Shown one piece after another: positions 20,341 through 33,075 of a DNA stretch of 64,000 nt. The notes beneath the pieces were generated by a model, which saw nothing but the letters and a program-made list of their open reading frames with translations, ran no database searches and was not told the DNA's origin. The position numbers were made by a program, and so were the translations under genes. How positions within the stretch are numbered: position 1 is the first letter of the stretch; the number at the start of each line of letters is the position of its first letter. The stretch covers positions 186,001-250,000 of the forward strand of contig CAJNDS010002712.1 of NCBI GenBank assembly GCA_905221605.1, read 5' to 3'. Source of the stretch: Symbiodinium natans. Lineage: Eukaryota; Sar; Dinophyceae; Suessiales; Symbiodiniaceae.

Positions 20341-20406
20341 CGGGGGGGGGGGGGGGTTAGGGTTTTAGGTCTTAGGGTTTAGGGAGTTTAGGGAGTTTAG
20401 GGGGTT
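20341..20406 (+). repeat. Poly-G run and degenerate TTTAGGG tract
   Basis: A G homopolymer at 20342-20356 runs straight into GTTAGGGTTTTAGG and related telomere-like units. Confidence 0.7.
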
Positions 20407-20409
20407 CAT

Positions 20410-22370
20410 GACTACTAGGAAGTCTAAGAGAGCTAAGAGAGGCGTGCAGCCGTGCGACTCGCAACTGTTGAAAAAATCGGCTTCCGGAGCTTCAGCAGTA
20501 GCTACACTCTCCATGTCCACTACTTCGTCAACAGTTGCACGGACCGCAGGATGAGCACGCTCAATAACATAAAGAATCTGAGTTGCACTTGATTTCTGTG
20601 TGCTAATGTCGATGCACTTGGTACACTCGCGATACATCACATGAGCCGGGAAAAGACGACCTTCACTAGAGGGCGTCCGGCCCTAGGGCATCCTCTGTTT
20701 CGAAGACGCCCTATCTTTTGACATACCACGAGGGTCCTTGGATCCTTGCCGATCGTGTCGGTGCCTCTTCTGCAGCTTGGCGCGATGCAGGTTGGCAGCA
20801 CTCTCAACATCTGGCAGACAACTTCTCAACCTTGGGCTTCGGCTTTACGCACGTCACCAAAGGAGCACATCGCCCCAAACAAATTGACAAATTGCAGTTG
20901 CCAGCTCTCTGCGATGCCAAATGCTTGACACCTGCTGACCAGTCACACCTCGGTCAGCCACTGTCGTGCTTTTGTTCCTGGCAGTTGCTGAGAGAAGACT
21001 TGAGAAGTTGAATCCGCTTACTGGACCGTGGTGGCCCGGTCTCCTGAGGGATCAAGGAAAGGATCTTCACGATATGCCATCCTCAGCGGAACTGTGGCCT
21101 TCTAGTGTGATCGAGCACGGCTGTCATGGCATGCAGGAGATGCAGAAGGCAGCCAAATACAATGAGGCAAGACGCATTCGGTCGCGATTCCAAAGCTCGA
21201 TCCCGCGCCCGACCTGTAAGCGAAGCAGCTTTTTACGCTGGAGTGAGCATACCGTGTTATCCCAACTGCTTCGGAGCAAAGAAGCTGCGTGCCTGTGCAA
21301 CTTCGATAAGCCTCGATCCTGCGTCGTCTTTTACTACATGCTCCTGTGGCTAAGGTCCGGGCTTTGGCAACGACCCGCGAGCAGGTGCCCTTGATGCCTG
21401 AGATTTGAGTTGGCCATGCAACTAGTCGTAAGACGCCTCCAGCATCTCCAACTGAATTTCGCTGTGAGGACGACAGATCTGTTCCTCCAAGTCCTGAGTC
21501 CGGCACGATCATCAGTTTTGAACTCCCATTCCACCTGGTTGTCGGTGAAGACCTGCCGAGCTCTGAGTCCAGTTAAGGTCTTATAGCATTGAAATCCTTC
21601 TCGACTTCAAAGAAGGAGCCCATGCCTGCGACATGATGATCCTCATCCGCTCTGCCATGTAGGCATAGTCCTTCCCGACCCAGAACTGTAGCACCTAAGC
21701 TGAAGGCGGAAATGAAAGAACGTAATCACGTGCACTCAACCCAAAATCCCAACCTCTTGATCTGCCTTTTTTCTAAAGCCGTCAGGTCGCCACAGGTTTT
21801 CCTGGCCGCGTCTCCATCAGCGGCTTGCTGGGTGCCACGTAGTTGCCGGCAAGCTTCAGGTAGTCTGGCGCATGGCTTGGGAAGGCAAAGCTGGGGCTTC
21901 TGCAGTGCCCGGACAACTGTGTCGCATGCCCAGTTAGACTTCACAAGCACCACCATGATCCATGTGATTTTAGGCTGCAACACAGCCAGCAGAGGACCCG
22001 CACCCACGCCACCCGCACCTACCAAGATTGGAACAGCGACTCAAACCGCAAGCCGGCCTTGCTGATCTGTGTGTCCTGCACAGCACAAGACTCGCTATTG
22101 GATCTTGTAAGCTGCCTGTAAGATTCCGTACGCACCTCTATACAAGTCCAAATGCAGAAGCTCGATAAAGCAGCGCTGATTCACCAAAACTGATGCCTCT
22201 CTGCTCAAGCAACTTCAGCTCGCGACTTGGATGGACCTGGCCCCAAGGTCAGGGACTTTTGTCATCAGTCAGCTTTGTGTGTCGAATGTGTTTGTTCAGC
22301 CAGCTGGGCTGAGTAGTGTAGGGTTTCTGGCGGCTGCAGCTTTAAGTTTAGTCTGGTTGCTGAGGTTCGG
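20410..22370. other. Unassigned stretch
   Basis: No recognised domain. Minus-strand segments at 21900-22020 (PLLAVLQPKITWIMVVL) and 22090-22180 have coding-like composition and could be downstream exons of the EF-hand gene, but this is not established. Confidence 0.3.
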
Positions 22371-22374
22371 GGTA

Positions 22375-22581
22375 CGGCCTGTGCATAAGACGGAATTATT
22401 CAGACACGAAGCCCAGTTGAGGAACTCGTCATACGTGATGTCACCAGAAGCATCAACATCAATGAAATCCTCGGCAGAGTCAAGGCATGTCAAGGCCCAA
22501 AACAGCCCGCAGAAAAGCTGCACATACATATACATACACATATACATATACATGTACATGTACATGTACATGTACATGTAC

Positions 22582-22612
<31 letters not shown>

Positions 22613-22635
22613 TATATATGTACATATATATATAT

Positions 22636-22709
<74 letters not shown>

Positions 22710-22841
22710 ATACATATACATATATACATATATACATATATACATATATACATATATACATATATACATATATACATATACATATACATATGCATATACA
22801 TATACTTATACATATACATATACACATAGATATACATAAAC

Positions 22842-22892
<51 letters not shown>

Positions 22893-22925
22893 CACACATA
22901 TACATACACATATACACATAGATAC

Positions 22926-22957
<32 letters not shown>

Positions 22958-24400
22958 GTATACATGCACGTATACATGTTACACATATGTATGAACAACG
23001 GCTCTCAGACAAGTAGCATGCAAGTCATCACCTCAGCTTGTCCATGTAGAATCCGAGCTAAGCAGAGAGGCATTTAAGTCTTGGCTGATGCAGATGCCAC
23101 CACGGCTCGTCTGGGTATTGCTAAGCAGTCGATTGACAGCGCAGGCCATTTCACAAGTGTTAGACGGTTGTTTTGAGGCTTTGCTTAATGCATCTTTTTG
23201 CGCTTTCCTGTCGTAGAAGTCTAGCAGGTGCTGAAATGCGAGCTGGAAGCATCTTGACAGGCACTGCTGCCTTTGACACTGTTCAATAATGGACATGCAA
23301 ACAGCTTCGGCGTCTTCGCCATGCTCATCTCGTCTCGTGTAGACACGTGGGCGGCACACAACACGCTGTCAGTGACCATCGCAACGGGAGGTCGGCAGGG
23401 AAGCGTCAGAGCGTTGAAGCACGGAGCTTTTCGAATCATGCCATGCACACACAAGGAGGGAGTGCGTCAAAACTCAAACGTCCATTTTTTTCAGAGGGTT
23501 TAAGAGCTCTACGGTCTGACAACTCCTAAAGGGGGCGTGTGCAAACTGCCGTCGGAATCCGCAAGCAGTCTCTGGAATTCTTTCGAGAAATAAGGCGAAT
23601 CTTGGTGTAATTTCGGGCTTTAAGTCCGGGGCTGCGAGTCCGAGACGGAGGTTGACAACTGATTTGGCCCGGACACTGGCTGCTCGAGGGATTCCTGCGA
23701 CGGCGGCTCCACTCGATTGACGACTGTGATTGATGTGCTTGCCATGCAGCAGATGGATTACTTCTATATTTTTACTAGTCTACTTTCACTTTCCCTCCAG
23801 CATGCTGAGGGAGGCCATGCGGAGCCGAACTGTGCACATCTCCCCTGGTCCTCCGATGGTCTCGATGAAGCGCCAGAACTCATCCTTGTCGAGAGAGCCA
23901 TCTCCCGTCTTGTCCTGAGCTCATGAAGCCCTTTGATCATCGTAATAGTAATAAGAACAATAATAACCATGATAATGGGAATAAGAATAGCAACAATAAT
24001 ACTAATCAAAAATTCTGTAGACTGGACTAAAATTAACAGACACCTGCAAGCTCCCGACGCGATGCCAAATGCGACCTCGGGCACGATCTTCCGAAAAATC
24101 CGCTGCACCTGCTCCTGTGGCAGCTGCACCATCTTCTCTCGAAGATGGTTCAGACCTAGGGCTAAGGAAAGTTGAGGAGCAAGAGCAGTAGATGTAACGC
24201 CGCTGGAAACTCTTATTCAAGCACGCTCTGCCTGCTATCTGTGCCTGTGTGCTCAGATTCCTGGATGGAGAGCTGAGCCAATGACGGAAGTTGTTGGTCT
24301 GGAACACCCATCCGAGAAACTCATCCTTATCGATGCCGCCAGACTTGTTGATGTCGATTTCCTCACAGAGGGTACGCAGATTACAGCAACAATAAGGATG
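22375..24400 (-). CDS. EF-hand calcium-binding protein, multi-exon
   Basis: Three EF-hand loops are spread over minus-strand exons. In gene order they are [18 protein letters not shown] (about 24300-24360), [17 protein letters not shown] (about 23875-23920) and [17 protein letters not shown] (about 22410-22465). Each has acidic residues at loop positions 1, 9 or 12 and a central Gly, as expected for Ca2+ ligation. The exon between the first two carries [20 protein letters not shown]. The segments between exons include an AT-rich triplet-repeat stretch (23935-24020) and a long ACATAT microsatellite (22521-22980), here intronic. Minus-strand coding-like segments at 25250-25335 (ELRDMVNEDERRGRGW) and 24980-25075 (YHKDYWMALDSFYLYDVKK) may be 5' exons. 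The protein is probably a calcium sensor; whether it carries a channel or enzyme domain is not visible. Confidence 0.65.
22521..22981. repeat. ACATAT/ACATGT hexanucleotide microsatellite
   Basis: About 460 bases of ACATAT and related units. It produces long open frames on both strands (Tyr/Ile/His/Thr-rich) that are artefacts. Confidence 0.95.
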
Positions 24401-24409
24401 CCCCACTCC

Positions 24410-24970
24410 ACCCGCCGCACCCCCCGAAGTTTCAGAGTCTTACGCAGCGCCAAGCAGCACCCATACGCGCACGCAAACATTCCCAGCATAGATCCCATCT
24501 GACAAGGTGCTTCGAAGATCTCGTTGCCTCAGCACAAGACGATGCTTGGCACCCTCACATCTACGCTGCGCCCATGAAATCTAGGCATTGAAGTGGCAGA
24601 CTAAACGACGAGATGCTGATGTCCTCACTTATCTGATCTTGCTGCCGGCTGATACCTAGAGGGCTCGGCAAGACTCTGTAAAAAATCTGCGACCTGCGTC
24701 ACAATTTGCCTTGAGGGCTCGGGCCTTTGAGAAGATTGTAGAAGGATCGCCTGTCCAGGTGTCCTGATGCGGCACTCCAGTCCAGAAGTCGAGGGCTCAG
24801 GGGCCCCTGTGCTAGCGAGGGCGTTACACGTCAAATCGTTATAGGTTCATAGCTGCATTATATCTACCTGGGGCCTACCTCGGTGCTTTACATGTGCAGG
24901 TTGCAGACCGGCTGAAGGACATGTTGCGACAAGGTCGCTTAAGCATCGCAATATGTTGAGGCCAGAAAGA
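24410..24970. other. Unassigned stretch
   Basis: No recognised exon. Lies between the first EF-hand exon and the coding-like segment at 24980-25075, so it may be intron. Confidence 0.3.
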
Positions 24971-25995
24971 GAGGAAGTTGGTCCCTGGCCTGTCTTCTTC
25001 ACGTCGTACAGGTAAAAGGAATCAAGAGCCATCCAATAGTCCTTATGATAAGTTGAGGGAACATTATGGATCAACGTGCGGAAGTCAGGTGCATCTGGAG
25101 TGGGCTGCGCAACTGAAGCATCTTAATCTTCACGTCCAGCAGCAAGCTGTCGGATGCTGCGTGGCATGAGGCCCAATTGCCCCAACCATTTCTTCGTCTC
25201 ACCTGCCGAGTGGATATTCTGGAGACATGTGCGTGAGCCTGCTCTTCATGGCCGTAGGTACGAAAGCATCCGCTCGGGCCAGCCTCGACCCCTTCTTTCA
25301 TCCTCGTTCACCATGTCTCGCAACTCATGGACCAACTGAACTGCGTTTGTATTCCTCGCAGCATTCCGAAAGAAGCGAAAACAAAGTAAACAGACGCATC
25401 TGAACAACCACACATCCCATCTTGTGCCATGCGAATGCCTCTTGCGAACGGCACGGCCACTTAGCCTTCATTTCTCTGCCGAGTCTCTTTGAGAGTCCTC
25501 TAGAATCAACTGAGCCTGAGTTGTTAACAGCACAGGAGGTTTAAGCTTCGGGTTTGGTTTGGGCGGAAGTTGCTGTCCCTAACACCTAATCGCACAGATT
25601 GTGGGCTGCCTTGCGGAAGCGACAAGCATCAGAACAAATGACAGAAACCCCCGCCAACCTGCATCTTCTGCACGAAACACTGGTGAAGGCGATGAGCTGC
25701 CTGTGCACTTCAGCCACTTGTGGCTATTTGTACTTTAGCGTACTTCTGTCGCGGCTACAAACATTATTACGATTACCAGTATACCAATACTGCCACTATT
25801 ACTAGCATTTAGAGTGTGATTTCCATTCATACGATCACTATTACTCCGGGTATTTCTTTTCTTCTTAGAAATGCTACTATATGCTACCAGTACTGCTACT
25901 CTTACTCTTTTTCCTATTGCTGGTATCAAAACAATTTTAACAATTCTTCATATTAGTCCTAGTCTTCTACTTCGTATTCTTATCATGACTCTTCA

Positions 25996-26074
25996 TGATG
26001 ATGATAGTAGTAGCAGTAGCAGTAGCAGTAGCAGTAGCAGTAGCAGTAGCAGTAGCAGTAGCAGTAGCAGTAGC

Positions 26075-26160
<86 letters not shown>

Positions 26161-26193
26161 GTTTAGTAGTAGTAGTAGTAGTAGTAGTAGGTT

Positions 26194-26249
<56 letters not shown>

Positions 26250-26258
26250 ATGGTAGTA

Positions 26259-26297
<39 letters not shown>

Positions 26298-26335
26298 TCG
26301 GTAGTAGTAGTAGTAGTAATAATAATAATAATTGC
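25996..26335. repeat. AGC/AGT trinucleotide microsatellite
   Basis: About 330 bases of GTAGCA then TAG units, with two TTTAG interruptions, fading into AAT repeats. Three frames per strand are open (poly-Ser, poly-Val, poly-Thr, poly-Leu), none with any other coding sign. Confidence 0.95.
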
Positions 26336-27010
26336 AGTATTGGTCCAACAGGCAACAAGCATCAACAATACCAATCGTAAACGAGTAACAATAGCAAAGC
26401 TAGCAAAATTTAGTAACTCATAGTAGGTATAGAAAAGAATAGCAATATAGAAAAAAACTATCTCTGATAGTCATCGTAAGAACAACACAAAAGTCGCACT
26501 AGCATAGTGACAAAAAAAATGCAATAAACAGAGCAATCGGCACAAGAGTAGCAACAGCAATCATAGCAATAAGAGCAGTTATAATAGTAAATGGCAACAG
26601 TATGGACCATTAAACAAAATACTACTTGGAATAATTGTAAGAATCATGATCATCATAGTCATAATAGCAATAATAGCAATAATAGCAAGAAGCGCAACAA
26701 AAAAACAAAAATGAAAATTAACCTAATATTATTACTAGTAATACTGATGATCATCACAGTAATAATCATAATAGTAAAAATTCTCATAGTATTCATAGCA
26801 ATCAAAGTACAGTAGTCATAGCAATAGATGGTAAGACAGGAGGAATAATCATAGTAACAATATACTAACAGTTTAAGTAATAATCAGAGTTGCTCTCTCT
26901 TCGGCAGAGTTCGGATGATCACAAGAATCATAAGTAATAAGAGTAAGAGAAGCAAGAAAACGAAGAAGAGTAATCAGAATCATGAGAACAATGATAATAT
27001 GGGTTTGTAT
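26335..27010. other. A-rich decayed triplet-repeat stretch
   Basis: Rich in AATAGC, AATAAT and CATAGT words, apparently a decayed extension of the trinucleotide tract. Similar words recur in short patches at 23935-24020 and 42460-42530. No gene seen. Confidence 0.5.
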
Positions 27011-27039
27011 TTTAATGGGGAGGCGCGTGACACGTGTTG

Positions 27040-27212
27040 GGGTCGGGGTATGTTTCGCGGGTATGTTTCGGGGTATGTTTCGGGGGTATGTTTCGGGTAT
27101 GTTTCGCGGCATTAGGAGCTACTTTACCTGCAATTTCGGGGGTATGTTACGGGGTATGTTTCGGGGGTATGCTTCGGGGTATGTTGCGGGGTATGTTTCG
27201 CGGGTGTGCAAC
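27040..27212 (+). repeat. Minisatellite, unit GGGGTATGTTTCGGG
   Basis: Units of about 10-17 bases (core GGTATGTTTCG) are repeated roughly ten times, with one interruption near 27110-27140. No coding role is apparent. Confidence 0.85.
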
Positions 27213-27214
27213 CC

Positions 27215-28640
27215 ATGTGCCATTCTCAAACCTGAACCCCCCAAAAAAACACAAACCCATATGAATAATCGTGATACTACTAGTTGGCGAAACCAGGAAT
27301 AGTAGAAGAACACCATCTGAAACCTGTTTCGAAAGCACCTGCCAAAACATCGCCACTAATATGGGTGAGCCAAGATGTCTCACAAGCATTACACAGAATT
27401 ATACACCTCTTCAGATCCCAATTCTAGAGACCTGCAATTAACAGTCAGGATGCGCTCCCGCCGCACCAGGCTGTCTGAGGGGATGTCACGCATGCCTTGA
27501 TGTGTGGAACTCGCTCTGGGCTACGTCTGGGCGTATAAGTCGAATGACTCTTTGCGACGCACTGGCTCCTAAGTGCTCTTTGCTCTTTGCATCCACGGCG
27601 ATTGGCAACTTTTAGAAAGGATTGCAGTGCGGTATCACCCAAGAGCCCGTATCAAAGCTGAGGATGCGACAGGTATTTTTGGAAGTCTTATAGTTCTCTT
27701 CACAGGGAATTTGGTATTGAATTTACAAGGAATGAGAAGACGCGCGTTACTTCCATTTAAGCAAATTGGGCTGTTTCCGCATCGAGGTATGATTATGTGG
27801 GGCCTTTGAGAGAGACTTTGTCACAATGTTCCCGAGACTCCCTCAGGGTAGCTCATTATCTACAGGCCAACCATGAGCTAACAGCAGCTGCAATTACACT
27901 CGTTTTAGGGCTGGGACGCGTAGGGAGACCAAACCGTAAGTCATCTACTCTCCTGAGGCACTCCTTGCAGCTGCACCTAGCAGCATCGCCGGTTGGCAGC
28001 ATTCGAGTTGTTTTCTTGCCGAAGAGATGACACTCAACAGTACAAGCACCACTCCACTTTGCATTCGAAACTTGAAGCAGCCGAATCAAGAAACATGTCA
28101 CAGGAGTGAAAGAACCATGTGCAGCCGATTCCTCATCAACCACATGTCTTAGACATGTGGTTGATGAGGAATCCCTAGACTCTACGGGCTCGCAGGATTT
28201 TGCAGCCCGCAAGTGCTCAGCTGCTGCAGGAGCAGAAGCCAAACTCCAAATGATCGGAATGAAAAAATGCTTCCCCATTCACACTGCGACACCCCATGTG
28301 CCAGCAAGAACAACCCCATCCGACAGGCGACTGACCCCATGCGTGAGCGCGTTGGAGGTGGCCAGAGCCAATGCGCCCATGCTTGACGAGGAGGTGTGGG
28401 CCATGCTTGATGAGAAGGTCTGGGCCATCGCATTCGTCGTATGAACCTTGGATCAAGCAGCAAGCCATCACGCGAGAGGAGCGTACCGAGTGTAAAATGC
28501 AAGAGAGCTACCGACTGCTTGGAGTCATTGCGGGACTCAGCATGGGATGTTCGCGTCATGACCTGGGCAGCAGCGAAGTGGTTCAAGACTCACATCTACC
28601 GGAACCAATGCCGTGACAAGATATGGCGCTGCCTGGTGCG
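27215..28640. other. Unassigned stretch
   Basis: No recognised gene. The only strong structure is the perfect inverted repeat at 28127-28173. Confidence 0.4.
28127..28173. repeat. Perfect 23-bp inverted repeat with 1-base centre
   Basis: Arms 28127-28149 and 28151-28173 are exact reverse complements around a single T at 28150 (outer end GATTCCTCATC, inner end ACATGTCT). The flanks beyond the arms do not pair. Confidence 0.97.
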
Positions 28641-28660
28641 CGCGTGCCAGCCTGCAAGCA

Positions 28661-28741
28661 GGCGCGTGTGCGCGTGCATGAGCGAGTGCATGTGCATGTG
28701 CGTGTGCGTCTGCGTGTGCGAGTGCGTGTGCGTGTGCGTGG
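28661..28741 (+). repeat. GTGTGC-type microsatellite
   Basis: About 80 bases of degenerate GTGCGT/GTGTGC units. Confidence 0.85.
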
Positions 28742-28744
28742 TGA

Positions 28745-30960
28745 GGGGGGTATACTACTGGTAAGAAAACTGCATGAAGAATCAAGCTGACAGGCCCGCC
28801 CCCCCTCAACCCCCATCACAGATTCAGCACAGAAGCTGATTGCTTGGAGCCAAATCTGGCCGCGCTGACCTCGCAAACTCAGCGCTGGCAGGGGGGATTG
28901 TGCAAGCCCCGAACTCAGCAAACGAATCCTGAACCCGGAACATCTCGGACGTTGATGTGAAGACATGGAGCCCTCAAAACACGCCATTTCCTCATGAAAT
29001 GCACAAGATTCGCCACAGGCACAGGCCCGTGCCGTGCTCCGACCCCAACCAGCCCAATTTTTACACTTACACTCCGGCACCCTAACCCTTGGACCCCATG
29101 AAACCCTGAAACCCGAAACCCTAAACCTACGGCACCGGTGCTTTTTTGGCCGGGGCGCGGATTGCTTTGAGCTGTGCCTCGCCACGCTGGCCTTGACACA
29201 CTTTCAGCTGGGGCTGCGAGGCAGGAGGGGACCTAGTGGGCCGTTTAGGGCAACTCTAGGGCTCAGGGTGTTTAGGGTTGTTTATGGATTTTCGGGCTTC
29301 CAGGATTTGAGGGCAAGGGCTTCGGATGTGCTCGGGCTTAGCAACTCGTATGGTTTAGGGTTTTGTTGGAGAGGCTTCGGAAGATTAGGTTTCGGGGAGT
29401 TTGGAGGTTGACTGAGGTCGTCGGGAAGGTCCAGTTGCAAGGAAGCTCTCAAGTGCTGCTGCAACGGTCCTTCGACGTCATTCTCGTTGGCGGTGAAGAG
29501 CCAGATCCTGCACAAAGCTCACTCAACACGTGCTACTGCAGCCACTGCCAAAAAGTTGCTGGGGAACAGCCGTCATGATTTCAATCACGAGGCTGCTCAG
29601 GCTGCTCTGGTGTCACATACATTAAGTCCCTTCTTGCAAAGGAGATGCAGCTCTCTTCCGACTTACTTGGATCCTCACATACTTAACTTAACGTACTTAC
29701 ATGGTCTAAGACGAAGACACTGGCTACAATATTGCTATATGTTGGACACCTTACCCTGCGAGTCTTCATGTTTCGGCTTACAGGTCTCCTCTAACGGCCA
29801 AACACTCGTCATTTCACACGGCGTACCGCAGCGTCCACCAAGCATTGGCCGCTTCATAACACAAAGCTTCGGGGCTCGCACTGCTTCATGGATGATTTTT
29901 GCGACTGTACAGTTGACAGCACGTCTTCATGCGTCTTCCAAACACGCAGCCAAGAAGTGCTTCATCTAAATCATAGTCATCTGTGCCAGTGATAGAATTC
30001 TCTGTGCAGTTGGGTTTGCTTTGCAAACAGCTGACAGCCTTCCTACGAGTGGTTTGAAGGCCGAACTCACGTAAACTGACAGAAACATGGTGAGGTGCGC
30101 CGGAGGGATTGGGACAAAACAGATCGGCGACAGCTCTGCCATGAAACGCTTTCCACAAGAGTAATAGAACATGTTGCGTTCCTGCAAGTGGATACACGTC
30201 ATGAAAGCCCCCCGAGTCGGCATAAGGCTGCTTGTCTAATACTGGAGTCTTTGAGCTCGCGCTTCTGTGGATACATGAAGCAGACTTTGGAGGTTCGTAT
30301 GAAGCTTGCATCGCCTTGCACACATGGCTTCTTATGTTGAGATTGTCGATAGGTGAGTTTGCAGTTCGTGACGGTCGATTAAGCCGAGAAGGAACGACCA
30401 TTGCCAACATGCACATGAATTTGACTGCATCTTGCTGTAGGTTGCGCTCTTATTTATGGAATTCATGGAAGACCCTCCACTCCAAATGCTGGTGCACCGT
30501 GCAGGTCCTCTGCTCTGCTTGGACCCTTGGCGGCCATCTTCGCGCCAGTCTCAGTGGTGGGCACAACGTGTTGTCACAGGAGAGCCCGGGGTTCCGAGCT
30601 CTCTCAGGAATTCTACGTACTGGCATCTGCTTCGAATGGGGCCCACCAGCCTGAGGCTTTGAAGCCAAAGCGGCTTTGGAGGCTCCGGTAGAGCAGCGGA
30701 TGCCCGGCCGGTAGACTATCGGGTCTGGGAAGCCAGTCCTTCTGAGTGCCTCGACAATCCAAAAGAGGCGCGCGCGTGAAGTCTGACAAAATGATCGAGA
30801 ATTTGCCGGGGCCTTGGGACCACTGCTTGTGGATGTGCATCTGGTTGGCGCCTGGGCAACTACGCAGCTGTCTTCCAGCACAGCATGCAGTCTAAGGCTC
30901 GCTTGGGCTCGGTCTATCAAAGTGTTTGTTGATGTTTGTTGGGAATCCTACGCCAATATT
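28745..30960. other. Unassigned stretch with telomere-like fragments
   Basis: CCCTAAACC-like words at 29080-29130 and TTTAGGG-like words at 29245-29280 and 29350-29365. A minus-strand segment at about 30725-30840 (GKFSIILSDFTRAPLLDC) has coding-like composition without a recognised domain. Confidence 0.35.
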
Positions 30961-30970
30961 CCCATCTCCC

Positions 30971-30971
<1 letters not shown>

Positions 30972-31029
<58 letters not shown>
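30972..31029 (+). repeat. (GA)n microsatellite
   Basis: 58 bases of GA. A looser GA-rich patch follows at 31225-31385. Confidence 0.95.
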
Positions 31030-31033
<4 letters not shown>

Positions 31034-31389
31034 GCAAGTGACTAAGGCCCAAGATGGACTCAAAGTGCTCTCTTCTTGTGCCCCGGCACACACCAGCTGG
31101 TGGTTCGACGACGCCTGGGGAGCGCCCACCAGCGACTTCAAGGCCTGGCGTCTGGCGTGGGAGAGTGGCAGTGGAAGGGCTGTGCTCTGCCTTGCTGACC
31201 CACCTTCACAGAATAAAGGATGAGATAGATGAAGAAGCACAGAGAGAGTTAGACGGAGAGAAGCAGGCAAAGACACACAGGCAGAGAGCGAGAGAGACAG
31301 AGAGTGAGAGCGAGAGCAAGAGAGAGTCAGAGCCAAAAGCCACCAGGAATAAGAGATAGCGGGTGACAGAGAATGACGGAGAGCGAGCA

Positions 31390-32365
31390 TAAGCACGCAC
31401 GTGGGTGTTTTGCCTGCGCCCCGGCCACTTGCAGCATGGGCAGCGTCCGGGACCTAGGACCGGTCTTCCGTGCATGCCATCAGGGTGCCCAGGAAGAGTT
31501 TACGTAACCTGCAGAACCCGAGGTGCAGCCGGGCCACGCCTGCATCTTTCGATGTGGCGAGCCCGGCACAGCTTGCCTTACCACGATGGGAACAAAATCA
31601 TCAGAGTCCCCCCCCCCCACTATCAACTCCGAACTCACGGAGAACGCAAGCCAAAAAGACCGAGCACTTTCACATGCCTCTGTCCAGTTGTCCCATCAAC
31701 GAGAAGGGTCAGATGTGCCAAGATGCCCCGGGTGCAAGGCCACGGGGCGAACACTGCTCGGCAGCGCAAGCGCCATGGCCAAGACACGGATGTAAGATGA
31801 TGTAACGAGGAGATGTAAAGAGGTGGGCTTCGGAATGTTTCGGGTGTTCTTGCGATGCCTCGGGTGCTTCGGGGTAGGCTGTCGGGTATCTTGGGAAGTT
31901 TGGGTGTGGTGGTCTTCTGCGACCTGCACTCAGCCGGCCGTCGATTTGGGTTTATAACTGGGGGGGGCTCGAGATCACGAGGCTTAGCCTCCGTGAGCCC
32001 TCTGCAGCTGCAGGTAAGTGATCAAAGGCATGCTCCATTCCAGGTAACTAGTAAGTAACTGGTGGTACTTCCCACCCACCCCCCCCGCTCACCAGGAGCC
32101 GCATGTTGTGGGCCGCTCCCACAGAGGGCTCGCCAACCCTGAAACCTTCTCGAACACCCCTCGGAATCTTTCTTGGAACATTGGTTTTGAAGCTCCTGGA
32201 GGCCAACACCTGCAGCCCCCTTCAGACAGCCTTCCAGACCTTCCCTTGACACCCCTGGACCCTCTTGGGACCATCCTAGATGTAATACCTCATGAACTCA
32301 TGACGTGTCTTCCCTGCACCAAGCGACATATGACTTTGGATTCCCGGGCGAGGTGCGCGCAAGCT
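31390..32365. other. Unassigned stretch
   Basis: No recognised gene or RNA. A run of C at 31608-31618 and GC-rich patches only. Confidence 0.35.
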
Positions 32366-32370
32366 CTTAC

Positions 32371-33075
32371 AATCCGCCGAGGCCTCGGGCCGAAGGTGTA
32401 TAGGTAGTCAGAACAGGCACCCCCCTCCAAATCCTCCCCCCACGCCCAAAGCCCTTTTTCGGACCCTTTTTTTGCCTCAAATGGGTACCCCCCCTAGGTG
32501 AGCAAGGGTCCGCAAGCGGATGGTTCGCCAGGACCAGAGGCAGTTGCAGCCCTTGTTGCAGCCCTTCCCAGCACCCCCCCCCTCCCCCCCCCCCCAACAC
32601 CCCGCCCACACCCCCCCCCCCACACTCCCCCCCCCGACCCCCCCCCCCCCACCCTCCCACAAACAAGCACCCCCCCCCCCCCTCCCCCCTCCCCGCACTG
32701 CAGTTGGTGAGCGGGTTTTTTGAGTCTGAGCGAAAACCCTGAACCAAACATCTCAAACCAAAAGCCCGAAGCACTCGTTCCCCCCCCACTCCCCTTACCC
32801 CAACGAGGGGCCTGGCTCAACCCTACGATCAATCCAAGCCCAACCGTCTTGAACCCTGCTCCCAAAAAAACCCTAAACCCCAAAGCGTGAACCTTGAGCC
32901 CTAAGCCCTCAATCCTAAACTAAACCATAAACCATAAACCCGGAACCCTAAACCCTAAACCCTGAACCAAACCCTTATTGCTTGGGGTCCAGCGACTTGG
33001 GCGCTGCGGAATCACCATGCTCACGCGGATGCGCTGGGCCGGGCCGAGGCGGGTCGCGTAGCGTTAAAATTATAC
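32371..33075. repeat. Dispersed A-B repeat, locus 2
   Basis: End A at 32371-32418 and end B at 33042-33073 match locus 1. The interior holds long poly-C runs (32570-32690) and CCCTAAA-like tracts (32868-32972). Its AATGGGTACCCCCC word near 32479 also occurs in locus 3, near 44776. Confidence 0.55.
32868..32972 (-). repeat. Interstitial telomere-like tract (CCCTAAA, degenerate)
   Basis: Perfect CCCTAAACC units at both ends flank degenerate units (CCATAAA, CCTAAAC). Confidence 0.7.

Noticed and set aside
22231-22998. Open frames of 144-202 codons on both strands
   Set aside because: They translate the ACATAT microsatellite into Tyr/Ile/Thr/His repeats; only the EF-hand loop at 22410-22465 inside one of them is real coding sequence.
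25871-26423. Poly-Ser, poly-Val, poly-Thr and poly-Leu frames of 120-170 codons
   Set aside because: All come from the AGC/AGT trinucleotide repeat, open in several frames at once.
31095-31125. tRNA-like B-box words (GGTTCGACGAC here, similar words at 33507 and 44499)
   Set aside because: No matching A-box, acceptor stem or anticodon arm could be drawn at any of them.
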